A DNA stretch of 64,000 nucleotides. Source: Fluviicola sp. XM-24bin1. GTDB taxonomy: Bacteria > Bacteroidota > Bacteroidia > Flavobacteriales_D > Crocinitomicaceae. Numbering within the stretch: position 1 is the stretch's first letter; each line of letters begins with the position of its first letter. Where the stretch lies: contig QCWI01000002.1 of assembly GCA_003149635.1 (NCBI GenBank), positions 87,188 to 151,187 on the forward strand, given 5' to 3'. A program made the position numbers and the translations under genes. This document shows positions 52,954 to 61,760 of this stretch, in pieces. The notes below the pieces were generated by a model. The model was not told the origin of the DNA and made no database searches. It worked only from the letters and a program-made list of their open reading frames with translations.

Positions 52954-55578
52954 TTACTTCAGAAGCTCTTGGTATTTCTTCTGAACGTTTTCGAATGCTT
53001 CAATTTTCTTACGGGTTTGATCGGCGTAAGCGGCATCATTGTTTTCTTCGTAAGCTGCTAATTCTTCCTTCAATTCCACAATCGTTTTGGTGAAGTATTC
53101 ATTAAGGTAGTTTACGTTTTGTGGAATGAACATTTGCATGTAGTAACCTCCATTGTCCAATTCTGTTTGGTAAATTTCAATGGCTTTTTCCGCAACGGCA
53201 GCATCGTGGTTCGCAAGGTATAGGGTAGTTGCATTGATGGCTCCCAAGCGATCCCATCCTTGTAGCGTCGATCCTTTCATGGCATTCACAAAGAAGTCTA
53301 CTTTATCAGCGCTTCCATGCACCGCGTACAATTGCATAATTCCGAACAACATTTTCGAAGATTTCTCTCCTTCCAATTTCTTCGCTTCTGCCATTGCCAT
53401 ATCTGAGTCGATAGATGCCAAACCAGCCAAGGCCTCAGTTACTACATCGTACGATCGATCTGTCTTAACCACGCTTGCGTAGATTTCCTTGCGGGCATCT
53501 TCGCTTTCCATAATCGTTTCCAATACCGTAATGGCTCGTGAACGAACACGTGATTTTGGATCCATTTCTACCATGCTCTTAACGATTTTCATCGCTTCTT
53601 CGGCATTCGCCCCTGTCAATGAATTCACTTTGTCCAAAGCCAACTCACGAATGTGCCAGAATTTGTCTTTCAAGGCATCCAATACCATTTTCTCTGCATC
53701 TGGAGAACGATCGAATCCAAGCTTTAACCCTTCTTTGCGTGCATGGTAGCGCTCACCGTTGTAATATTGATAACGGTACATTTCAGCAGGCTTGTCCGTT
53801 ACCTTCTTCTCTCCCAACATCATTTGCTGGTTGTCGATGATGTACCCCTTCAATGTTCCTTTGAATGGAATCTTGAATTCTTCTTCCAATTCATCCATGA
53901 CCACTTTATGAATGTGCTTTCCTTCGTCATCGAATACAGCAACTTCCATCGGAAGTTTGTAGATCGGGCACAAATCCAAATCTTGTTTTTGGTAGGCTTG
54001 AATCACCAATTCCTGATTTTGCTGATCAGCGAAAGGAACAAACATCAAATTCGGGTGACCTGAACCAAGGAACCATTGATCGAAGAACCAGTTCAAATCT
54101 TCCCCGCAAATCTCTTCGAAAGACAAACGCAAGTGGTGGAACTCGGCCGCCTGGAACTTACGTGTTTCCAAGTAATGATTGATTCCCGCAAAGAATGCCT
54201 CATCTCCCAAATAGTTGCGCAACATGTGTAAGATACGTCCTCCTTTGTTGTACGAGTGGCCGTCGAACATCTGTTCTTTATCGTCGTAATCGAACCAGAT
54301 CAAATCGTGGTATCCCTGAATTCCAGCAGATTGATAATATCCATTCGCTTCTTGCTCTGCGTAGTAATCGGCTTCATCCACTCCGTAACGATGCTCATCC
54401 CACAAGTATTGAGAATAGTTCGCAAAAGATTCGTTCAATGGAAGGTTTGACCACGATTCACACGTTACCAAATCTCCAAACCAGTGGTGGAACAATTCGT
54501 GTGCAATGGTCGATTGATCGTTACCATCCAACAATTCACGATCTGTTCTGTAAACGAAATCACCAAAGATTACCGCTCCCGTATTTTCCATCGCCCCTGA
54601 TACGTAATCGCGTGTTACGATCTGGTGGTATTTGTCCCACGGATATTCAACTCCTAACAACTCAGAGAAGTATCGGATCATCTCAGGTGTTTCTCCGAAA
54701 ATGTCTTTTGCGTAAGGCTCCCACTCAGGTTCTACGTAGTAGTTTACCGCCATTTTCGATCCATCAGGGCGTGTGTAGCTGTCTTCTACCACTTTAAATT
54801 CTCCGACACCCATCATAAACAAGTACGGTGCGTGCGGCAATTCCTGACTCCAGTGATCGATGCGCATTCCATTCGCTACTTTCTTACTGGAAACCAATTT
54901 TCCGTTGGAAAGTGTTGTGTATTTATCATCTACTTTGATGAAAATTTCCTGCGTCGTTTTCGCATTTGGCTGGTCGATTGTTGGGAACCAAACAGAACTT
55001 GCTTCTGTTTCCCCTTGCGTCCAGATTTGCGGCATTTTGTTCGGGTCTTCTCCCGTTGGATTAATGAAGTATAATCCTTTATCTGAAGTAATAGCAGCAC
55101 TTCCTCCTTCTTCACGTTCCTCTGGCTTTGCCAAGTAATCAATGACAACGGTGTACTTGTCGTCACGTGTGTATGTCTTATTCAAAGTAATGTTCAAGAT
55201 ATCATCAGCGTATTCAAATGTCAAGTCTTTTCCATCCATTTTAACGCTGTTGATGTCCATTCCTTTGGCATCTAAAATCAAAGTAGATGAAGGATAGAAA
55301 TGGGGTTTCGCAGTGATGGTCGCTACACCTTTCATTTGAGATTTTTCCCAAACGAATTCTACTTCTAGTTTCGTGTGAACCAAATCCGTGAAGAGCGTTT
55401 CTGTAGCTCTGTAAATAGGACGAACAGGATCCACCCAATTGTCGTCGATAATCGTAACAGGCTCTTCGGGTGTGTCCGGAGCGATCGCTACTTCCGGTTG
55501 ATCTGGTGTGTCTACATCCTTGGGCGATTTACACGCAAACAACAAGGAAACAATAAATAACCACAGTAATTTCTTCAT
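52954..55578 (-). CDS. M1 family metallo-aminopeptidase lipoprotein
   Basis: I use ATG 55578, which gives a lipoprotein signal (MKKLLWLFIVSLLFACKSPK). The 874-residue protein has the M1 features GAMENTGAVIFGDF (substrate pocket GxMEN) and HELFHHWFGDLVTCESW (zinc HExxH), then the third ligand Glu 18 residues later in NLPLNESFANY. The C-terminal third is HEAT-like helical repeats. It removes N-terminal residues from peptides, probably in the periplasm or at the outer membrane. It is a single-gene unit with its own terminator. Confidence 0.95.
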   Translation of the reverse strand: MKKLLWLFIVSLLFACKSPKDVDTPDQPEVAIAPDTPEEPVTIIDDNWVDPVRPIYRATETLFTDLVHTKLEVEFVWEKSQMKGVATITAKPHFYPSSTLILDAKGMDINSVKMDGKDLTFEYADDILNITLNKTYTRDDKYTVVIDYLAKPEEREEGGSAAITSDKGLYFINPTGEDPNKMPQIWTQGETEASSVWFPTIDQPNAKTTQEIFIKVDDKYTTLSNGKLVSSKKVANGMRIDHWSQELPHAPYLFMMGVGEFKVVEDSYTRPDGSKMAVNYYVEPEWEPYAKDIFGETPEMIRYFSELLGVEYPWDKYHQIVTRDYVSGAMENTGAVIFGDFVYRTDRELLDGNDQSTIAHELFHHWFGDLVTCESWSNLPLNESFANYSQYLWDEHRYGVDEADYYAEQEANGYYQSAGIQGYHDLIWFDYDDKEQMFDGHSYNKGGRILHMLRNYLGDEAFFAGINHYLETRKFQAAEFHHLRLSFEEICGEDLNWFFDQWFLGSGHPNLMFVPFADQQNQELVIQAYQKQDLDLCPIYKLPMEVAVFDDEGKHIHKVVMDELEEEFKIPFKGTLKGYIIDNQQMMLGEKKVTDKPAEMYRYQYYNGERYHARKEGLKLGFDRSPDAEKMVLDALKDKFWHIRELALDKVNSLTGANAEEAMKIVKSMVEMDPKSRVRSRAITVLETIMESEDARKEIYASVVKTDRSYDVVTEALAGLASIDSDMAMAEAKKLEGEKSSKMLFGIMQLYAVHGSADKVDFFVNAMKGSTLQGWDRLGAINATTLYLANHDAAVAEKAIEIYQTELDNGGYYMQMFIPQNVNYLNEYFTKTIVELKEELAAYEENNDAAYADQTRKKIEAFENVQKKYQELLK

Positions 55579-55661
55579 TTTTTCGAATTTGGATTCATGC
55601 AAATCTCTGTATTTATATCTGATTCTCGTTCAAATTCTACAGCATCGGAAGTGTATTCTGT

Positions 55662-55669
55662 TATTTTTG
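55662..55669 (+). promoter_or_regulatory. -7 box of the biotin carrier gene
   Basis: TATTTTTG (55662-55669) fits TAnnTTTG, 17 bases before the ATG. No convincing -33 box was found. Confidence 0.35.
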
Positions 55670-55686
55670 TACGAAATACCGGATAA

Positions 55687-56154
55687 ATGGCAAACCGTAC
55701 CTGGACGATTGATAATAAGGAAGTAGGCTTTTCAGAAGGCGCTGTAGTTCGTTGGGACAATGAGAAATACTTTTCATTGGAGTACAACGGGAAAACGTTT
55801 TTTGGGGAGGTAATGGAAGATGCAACAGAGAGCAATCGCTTAAAGTTGAAAATCAATCACCGCGTATTTGAAGTTCACAAGAAAGGCTCTCTAGACGATT
55901 TGATCAAGGCGATGGGATTGGACAAACCGAAGGTGAAGAAATTGAAAGAACTTCAAGCGCCTATGCCAGGTCGAATTGTGAACGTCGCTGTTTCTATCGG
56001 AGACGAATTGAACGTAGGAGATGAAATCCTATCTCTTGAAGCGATGAAAATGGAAAACGTATTGAAGGCCGAAGGTGTCGGAATCGTGAAGTCCATCAAC
56101 ATCGGAACAGATGACGTTGTAGATAAAGGTGCCGTTTTAATCGAATTCGAATAA
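55687..56154 (+). CDS. Biotin/lipoyl carrier protein of an acyl-CoA carboxylase type
   Basis: The 155-residue protein ends in a biotinyl domain: LQAPMPGRIVNVAVSIGDEL and the biotin site LSLEAMKMENVLKAEG (Lys between two Met). The first 70 residues are beta-rich and resemble the N-terminal part of the carrier subunit of Bacteroidota propionyl- or methylcrotonyl-CoA carboxylase-type proteins. It should carry CO2 between carboxylase subunits, but none of the partner genes is adjacent. Confidence 0.85.
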   Translation: MANRTWTIDNKEVGFSEGAVVRWDNEKYFSLEYNGKTFFGEVMEDATESNRLKLKINHRVFEVHKKGSLDDLIKAMGLDKPKVKKLKELQAPMPGRIVNVAVSIGDELNVGDEILSLEAMKMENVLKAEGVGIVKSINIGTDDVVDKGAVLIEFE

Positions 56155-56161
56155 GACTCAA

Positions 56162-57427
56162 TTATCCTGCTGCCATTTTTTCCAAGGCGGCAACGAATTG
56201 ATCCAATTCTCTTTCTGTCGTATATAAATTGGGAGTGATGCGTACGCCGTGTACATTCGGTCGGTTAATTGCCACCGTCCAAATCTTGTATTCCTCCAAC
56301 AGCACTTTTGACATTTCAGAAGAAGTCATTCCTTTCACCAAAACATTCGCAATAGCGCACGATCTTTCGTCCTCGTGCGGCGTGTTCAGTTGAATGTTCG
56401 GATGATCTTTCACCTTCTGCGTCCAGTATTGTTTCAAATATTTCAATCGTGCTTCTTTGCGTTCTGCTCCGATAATATTGTGATAGGCGATCGCATCGGC
56501 AATTCCTAAATCCACGTGAACCGGTTTTGTTCCGGTGTGATTTAAGCGAAGAATATCATCGGGTTCTTTTTCGCTTTCCGCCATTAACGGCCACAGATTT
56601 TTAATCTTGTCTTTCTTGACATATAACATTCCGGCACCCATGGGAGTGCTTAACCATTTGTGCAAACTGGTTCCGTAGTAATCGCAGCCGAGATCTGCCG
56701 GCTTAACGTTCAAATGCGCGAAAGAATGGGCTCCATCCACCAAAACTTCAACTCCCTTGCTGTGTGCCATCTCACAGATTTTTTTGACCGGAAGCACCTG
56801 TCCATTGATGTTCACCACGTGGCACACCATCAATAATCTGGTTTTATCCGTGATCTGGGAAGCATACAAGTCCACGATTTCCTCATCGCTCTTCGGATGA
56901 TTGGGCAAATTGATCTTCTTGCTTACCACGCCATATCGCTCGCCCATCAATCGGAACATATTCAGCATGGCGCCATAATCTTGCTCTGCCATTATTGCTT
57001 CATCTCCTTTCTCCCAATGGATTCCGCCTATTACCAAATCCAACGCTTCCGTGGTGTTACGCGTAACGACTAACTCGTCGGTGGAGCACCCAGTCATTTC
57101 TGCCAACTTTTCACGCATCAACAAGTTGTTCTCATCTTGGACGGTTCGCATGTAATACGACGCTTCGTAATTCAACATCTTCACATGCTCCAAATAACGA
57201 TTCAGCGTATCCTGAGGCATCATGCAATAATATCCGTTCTCCAGATTGATGTAATCTTCTTTCAATTTATAATGTCGGCGAATGGACGACCAAAAATCCA
57301 TTGTGCGTGCGAGTTTGTTCGCTGGAAGCAACTTGTTTTCTTCCACCAATGCAGCGATGGCATTCATGGTCGGCGTGGCTGCGAGAAGTCCCAGTGAAAA
57401 TTGTTTCAGAAATGTGCGTTTGTCCAT
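56162..57427 (-). CDS. Class V aminotransferase-fold PLP enzyme with export signal
   Basis: I start at ATG 57427 (MDKRTFLKQFSLGLLAATPT), a signal with 'KRTFLKQF' that resembles a weak Tat motif but has only one Arg; export is likely. The protein of about 421 residues has the fold's landmarks: EMTGCSTDELVVTRNTTEAL, VEVLVDGAHSFAHLNV (aspartate pairing with the PLP nitrogen) and YYGTSLHKWLSTPMGAGMLY (Lys for the PLP Schiff base). Relatives are isopenicillin N epimerase-like enzymes of unclear substrate. It converges with the biotin carrier gene with 7 bases between. Confidence 0.85.
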   Translation of the reverse strand: MDKRTFLKQFSLGLLAATPTMNAIAALVEENKLLPANKLARTMDFWSSIRRHYKLKEDYINLENGYYCMMPQDTLNRYLEHVKMLNYEASYYMRTVQDENNLLMREKLAEMTGCSTDELVVTRNTTEALDLVIGGIHWEKGDEAIMAEQDYGAMLNMFRLMGERYGVVSKKINLPNHPKSDEEIVDLYASQITDKTRLLMVCHVVNINGQVLPVKKICEMAHSKGVEVLVDGAHSFAHLNVKPADLGCDYYGTSLHKWLSTPMGAGMLYVKKDKIKNLWPLMAESEKEPDDILRLNHTGTKPVHVDLGIADAIAYHNIIGAERKEARLKYLKQYWTQKVKDHPNIQLNTPHEDERSCAIANVLVKGMTSSEMSKVLLEEYKIWTVAINRPNVHGVRITPNLYTTERELDQFVAALEKMAAG

Positions 57428-57460
57428 GATAGCAGAATGTTGCTTTAAGATAAGAAACAT

Positions 57461-57652
57461 TCCTAATTATGCCTCACCGCAAAGGCGCAATAGACGCAAA
57501 GTGATAACCAGTATGTACATTACATAAGGCGCAAGGGCTTCTGAACAGTCAGAAGCTTCTGTTCAATTGTTCGAAAGGATAATAATCAATCTTCGTCGGA
57601 TAGCGTCTCATGGGTAAACTTAATCTCTCTAAATTGTGTAATTTCGAGTAAC
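57461..57652. repeat. Intergenic DNA with dispersed repeat and hairpin
   Basis: CTCACCGCAAAGGCGCAATA and the following GACGCAAAG (57471-57500) belong to the dispersed repeat type seen at 15488, 29001 and 43083. TGAACAG...CTGTTCA near 57541-57564 forms a hairpin around AGAAGCTTCT. No gene is seen; the region is a divergent promoter area. Confidence 0.5.
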
Positions 57653-58609
57653 GTGACGCGGACCTTAGAAACAACCCAGACTCAAGCAATCAAAACGGGG
57701 ATATTGAAGCATTTGCTTTACTCTGAGGTCTTCGCGCATCCATTAAATCAGGAAGAATTAATCCGATTTTCTTGCACCAAAGAATCGATTTCATTCGAAG
57801 AATTGCACGCTATTCTCGCAGAGCTAAAATCCGATGGATTAGTGGAACTTCACGATAATCACGCTTGTTTGTTTTCTGTTGATGATAAAATTGAACGTAG
57901 AAACGCGGCGGCAAAACGCGCTGATGGTTTATTCGATCGGGCTATTCGTGTTTCACGATTTATTCAAAAATTTCCATTCGTAGAAGGGGTCGGAATCTCC
58001 GGTTCTTTGTCTAAGGGAATCTTGCATGATGATGGCGATTTTGATTTCTTTATCATTGTAAAACCCCATCGGGTTTGGATCGCACGAACGCTGCTGATTT
58101 TATACAAAAAGATCTTTCTCCTCAATTCTCGAAAATACTTCTGCGTCAATTATTTCATTGACAGCGATCATCTGGAAATCGAAGAGAAGAATCGATTCAC
58201 GGCTGTTGAGGTCGCCACATTGATTCCCGCCTGTGGAGACATTTTCGACGCATTTTACGAGGCCAACAATTGGGTCGATGATTTCTTCCCTGGGAAAGGG
58301 CGCACGGCATTCGAAACGCATCAAATAAAGAAACCCCTTTGGAGTCGAATCTTGCAAAGCATCTTCAGCGGCGCTTTCGGAAATTGGACGGATCAAAGAG
58401 CGATGAAAATCACTTTAAATCGTTGGAAGAAGAAGTTCGGTGATTTCGATAATGAGAAGTTTGAATTAACGATGAAATCCAGAAGATACGTATCGAAACA
58501 TCATCCGAACGATTTTCAGAATAAGGTGTTGTCGAAGTACGAAGAATTACGATCTCGCTACACGGAACAACACGCGCAAGGATTGAAAAAACAAGGCATA
58601 GAACTGTGA
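57653..58609 (+). CDS. Nucleotidyltransferase-domain protein
   Basis: The 318-residue protein starts with GTG 57653. An N-terminal region (KTGILKHLLYSEVFAHPLNQ) is winged-helix-like. Next comes a nucleotidyltransferase-fold core, FVEGVGISGSLSKGI followed by HDDGDFDFFIIV, with the GSxxxG and DxD metal residues. The function is unknown; such proteins occur in surface-polysaccharide and modification loci. Its stop overlaps the GTG start of the radical SAM gene (GTGA), so translation of the two is coupled. Confidence 0.75.
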   Translation: MTRTLETTQTQAIKTGILKHLLYSEVFAHPLNQEELIRFSCTKESISFEELHAILAELKSDGLVELHDNHACLFSVDDKIERRNAAAKRADGLFDRAIRVSRFIQKFPFVEGVGISGSLSKGILHDDGDFDFFIIVKPHRVWIARTLLILYKKIFLLNSRKYFCVNYFIDSDHLEIEEKNRFTAVEVATLIPACGDIFDAFYEANNWVDDFFPGKGRTAFETHQIKKPLWSRILQSIFSGAFGNWTDQRAMKITLNRWKKKFGDFDNEKFELTMKSRRYVSKHHPNDFQNKVLSKYEELRSRYTEQHAQGLKKQGIEL

Positions 58610-60027
58610 AGATATTCGTCACACATAGCTATTTCTATCAGTTGGATCCGAAACAATGGATCAACAAAACGCCATATCCGCCTCTGGCAACGATTACGGC
58701 ATTGGCGCATTTGGAAGCGAACGATTTCGCGTCGGATTTCTACGATGTTGCACTTGATCCTTCCCCTGCTAATTGTCAGGAAAAAATCGCTGAGGCAAAT
58801 CCGGATGTGGTGGTGATCTACGAAGATGGATTTAACTATCTCACCAAAATGTGTTTGACCAATATGCGTCATGCGTGTTTTGATATCATTGAGACCGCAA
58901 AATCGAAAGGCGCTACGGTGATTGTTTCCAGCTCCGATTCAACCGATCATTGGGAATTGTACCATGAAAAAGGGGCCGATGTCATTATCCATGGCGAAGG
59001 GGAACATTCGCTTTTAGAAGTTGTTCAGAAATTGGAAGAAGATGCTGATCTCTCCACAGTTAACGGAATCAGCACAAAGACTTCAGGTACCCCCATAAAA
59101 CACGCACCAAGAACGAATGAACGTGATTTGGATGTGTTTGCTCAAGCGAAATGGGAGGTTATAGATTTGGAATCCTACCGTTCGATTTGGAATCAAGGGA
59201 AATTTCCTTTCACGCTGAACATTAGCACGACGAGAGGCTGTCCTTTCAAATGCAATTGGTGTGCGAAGCCTATTTACGGCAATCGATACAACTCCCGATC
59301 GCCCGAACGTGTAGTCGAAGAGATGAAAATGCTCCAGGAAAAATGCGGAGTGAAGCATTTCTGGATCACTGATGATATTTTTGGTTTAAAGCCGGGTTGG
59401 GTAACAAAATTTAACGATCTCATTCAGGAAAGCGGGTTACATTTGAAGTACAAGATTCAAAGTCGCGCTGACTTATTGATGCAAGACAAAACCATCGATG
59501 AATTGGCGGCTTCAGGATTGGAAGAAGTTTGGATTGGTGCAGAAAGTGGATCCCAGAAAATTCTTGATGCGATGGACAAGGGAATCACCCTAGATCAAAT
59601 CAAGAAGAGTACGAAATTCCTTCAAAGCAAAGGGGTTCGCGTTGCATACTTTCTTCAGTTTGGTTACCTCGGTGAAACGAAGGAAGATGTGCAATCGACC
59701 TTGGACATGGTTCAAGAAAATGCTCCAGATGACATCGGAATTTCAGTTTCGTATCCGCTTCCAGGAACCAAATTTTACGATACAGTGAAAGCACAAATGG
59801 GAGAGAAATCGAACTGGGAAGATTCAGACGATTTGGACTTGATGTTCGAAGGTACGTTTTCACCAGATTACTACCGAGCACTGCAACGATTTGTGCATCA
59901 TCGCTTCCGCATGAAACAAGGATGGCGAAAATTATTTGGGGGGCGCTCGTACGTTTCATGGCGCTATGTAGCGTTGATTCCGTATAATTGGATGAAAGCG
60001 ACCACACTCAAACGAAAGTTAGGATAA
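58606..60027 (+). CDS. B12-binding-type radical SAM protein (paralogue 1)
   Basis: The 473-residue enzyme starts with GTG overlapping the previous stop. An N-terminal Rossmann-type region (KIFVTHSYFYQLDPKQWINK, PPLATITALAHLEA, then DVVVIYEDG and GADVIIHGEGEHSLLEVVQK) is like cobalamin-binding domains. The radical SAM core has the cluster motif GCPFKCNWC (CxxxCxxC) and later EEVWIGAESGSQKILDAMDK. The DxHxxG cobalamin motif is not visible, as in the BchE-like subgroup. The enzyme probably performs a difficult methylation or rearrangement; the substrate is unknown. It ends with TAATG into the methyltransferase. Confidence 0.85.
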   Translation: MKIFVTHSYFYQLDPKQWINKTPYPPLATITALAHLEANDFASDFYDVALDPSPANCQEKIAEANPDVVVIYEDGFNYLTKMCLTNMRHACFDIIETAKSKGATVIVSSSDSTDHWELYHEKGADVIIHGEGEHSLLEVVQKLEEDADLSTVNGISTKTSGTPIKHAPRTNERDLDVFAQAKWEVIDLESYRSIWNQGKFPFTLNISTTRGCPFKCNWCAKPIYGNRYNSRSPERVVEEMKMLQEKCGVKHFWITDDIFGLKPGWVTKFNDLIQESGLHLKYKIQSRADLLMQDKTIDELAASGLEEVWIGAESGSQKILDAMDKGITLDQIKKSTKFLQSKGVRVAYFLQFGYLGETKEDVQSTLDMVQENAPDDIGISVSYPLPGTKFYDTVKAQMGEKSNWEDSDDLDLMFEGTFSPDYYRALQRFVHHRFRMKQGWRKLFGGRSYVSWRYVALIPYNWMKATTLKRKLG

Positions 60028-60791
60028 TGGAAAATTTTGATCATGCCGCAAGAAATTATGACGAGGCCTTCACGAATAGTTGTGTAGGCGTTGCACAGCG
60101 CGAGCAAGTATGGAAATATGTGGATAAGCATTTGAACAAGTTTCAGAATGTATTGGAGGTGAATTGCGGTACTGGTGAAGATGCCCATCGCTGGGACTTC
60201 CGCGGGAAAGGAGTGGTAGCCACGGACGTTTCTCCAGAGATGATTCGCATCGCTGAATCCAAGTTTCCTGAGCTTCATTTTCGCGTACTAGACGTCAACA
60301 ATTTATGTAGTTATGACAATACCTTTGATACACTTTTCTCCAATTTCGGTGGCTTGAATTGTCTCTCGCCAGCGCAACTCAAAAAGTTCTTTGCCAATGC
60401 CTGCGATGAGTTGGATAAAAACGGTCACCTGGTGGTTGTCATGATGGGTAAGAAGTGCGTTTGGGAACGATTTTATTTTGGGTTCCGCGCCAAATTTAAA
60501 AAGGCAGGAAGACGAAATACCAAGGAATGCGTGGATGTACACGTGGAAGGAGAAACTGTAAAAACGTGGTACTTTTCTCCAAACGAAATCAAATCCATGG
60601 CTTCCGAAAAGTTCGAATTGGTGAAGCAGAAGCCCATCGGTTTGTTCATTCCGCCTTCCTACCTCGCATCAAAATTTGAGAAGCGCAAACGTACTTTCGC
60701 CTTTTTGAAATGGTTGGATGGCATCTTTACCCATGCGCGTTTCAGTAATAACGCCGATCACTATCTTATGATTCTTAAAAGTCGTGGATGA
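60027..60791 (+). CDS. Class I SAM-dependent methyltransferase (1)
   Basis: I start at ATG 60027, overlapping the radical SAM stop by one base. The 254-residue protein has motif I VLEVNCGTGEDAHRWDFRG, then GVVATDVSPEMIRIAES and DTLFSNFGGLNCLSPAQLKK. It is a small-molecule or glycan methyltransferase of unknown acceptor. Its stop overlaps the GNAT start (ATGA), so all four genes from 57653 are translationally coupled. Confidence 0.85.
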   Translation: MENFDHAARNYDEAFTNSCVGVAQREQVWKYVDKHLNKFQNVLEVNCGTGEDAHRWDFRGKGVVATDVSPEMIRIAESKFPELHFRVLDVNNLCSYDNTFDTLFSNFGGLNCLSPAQLKKFFANACDELDKNGHLVVVMMGKKCVWERFYFGFRAKFKKAGRRNTKECVDVHVEGETVKTWYFSPNEIKSMASEKFELVKQKPIGLFIPPSYLASKFEKRKRTFAFLKWLDGIFTHARFSNNADHYLMILKSRG

Positions 60792-61237
60792 TCCAAATTA
60801 AACGCACCGATTCTACGAATGCCGACTTTGTCGCTTTAGTAAAAGAATTGGACGCATTTCTGGCCAAAGTTGATGGTGATGATCATGATTTCTACAATCA
60901 GTTTAATGGAATAGATTCATTGAAGCATGTCGTTGTTGCTTATGATAATGATGTGCCTGTCGCTTGCGGTGCGATTAAATCGTTTGATGCACAAAGGATG
61001 GAAGTCAAACGGATGTTTACTTTGCCAAAGGTTCGCGGAAGAGGCATCGCGAGTCAAGTTATGAATGAGTTAGAAATTTGGGCGGCTGAGCTTGGGTATG
61101 AGTATTGTGTACTAGAGACAGGGATTAACCAGCAGGAGGCGATTTGGTTGTATGAGAGATTGGCGTATGAGAGGATAGCGAATTATGGGCAGTATGTTGG
61201 GGTGGAGAATAGTTTTTGTTTTGAGAAAAAGGTGTGA
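60788..61237 (+). CDS. GNAT family N-acetyltransferase
   Basis: The 149-residue protein has the acetyl-CoA-binding A motif KVRGRGIASQVMNELEIWAA and the B region with CVLETGINQQEAIWLYERLA. It should transfer an acetyl group to an amine, the acceptor being unknown. It is the last gene of the coupled unit 57653-61237; the 3' end of this gene is locally G/T-rich. A 107-base gap separates it from the ArsR gene. Confidence 0.85.
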   Translation: MIQIKRTDSTNADFVALVKELDAFLAKVDGDDHDFYNQFNGIDSLKHVVVAYDNDVPVACGAIKSFDAQRMEVKRMFTLPKVRGRGIASQVMNELEIWAAELGYEYCVLETGINQQEAIWLYERLAYERIANYGQYVGVENSFCFEKKV

Positions 61238-61344
61238 AATACATTTCTCAAATTCTACAATTCTCGAATTACCAAATTGTACATTTCTAGTAATGTTGAA
61301 TTTTTTTCGCTATCTTAAGTAGTATAACCTAAACACTATTTATT

Positions 61345-61716
61345 ATGGCTTCAATCCAAAGAATCGGGTTCACCCGTGACCAAAACGACCTATCTAAAAT
61401 TTTCAAAGCACTCGCCCACCCAGCGCGAATCGCTATTATCGATTTACTTCTTGAAACCAACCGAATCAACTGCAAACAACTCGCATCTGAAATAGGCTAC
61501 GGCTCCCCAACAGTAACCCACCACCTCAAAATCCTAATGGAATCCGGCCTGATCGGTTACGAGAAAATTGCCAATCTATCCTTCTATGCCGTGAACCCAA
61601 TTCTTATCGACAAAGCACAAAATGCCCTCAAAGTTGTCAGCAACAAAGCCGACGATCAACAAACCGATTTTCGCAACATCATTTTTTGCCAACAACCCCT
61701 CCCCGATAGTTTTTAG
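61345..61716 (+). CDS. ArsR-type winged-helix regulator
   Basis: The 123-residue protein has an ArsR-like HTH: LSKIFKALAHPARIAIIDLL, NCKQLASEIGYGSPTVTHHL and KILMESGLIGYEKIANLSFY. No CxC metal site is seen, and only two Cys are present, so metal sensing is unlikely; redox or other signals are possible. It sits between the first coupled unit and the second radical SAM gene, 44 bases before the latter, and may control the locus. Confidence 0.85.
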   Translation: MASIQRIGFTRDQNDLSKIFKALAHPARIAIIDLLLETNRINCKQLASEIGYGSPTVTHHLKILMESGLIGYEKIANLSFYAVNPILIDKAQNALKVVSNKADDQQTDFRNIIFCQQPLPDSF

Positions 61717-61760
61717 TATTTCCGTAACTTTAATCTCCTTCAAACGAGCCGTAAGTTGCT

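Noticed and set aside
56162-57427. Strict Tat export signal on the aminotransferase-fold protein
   Set aside because: Only one Arg precedes FLKQF; the twin-Arg pair is missing, so Tat export is not claimed.
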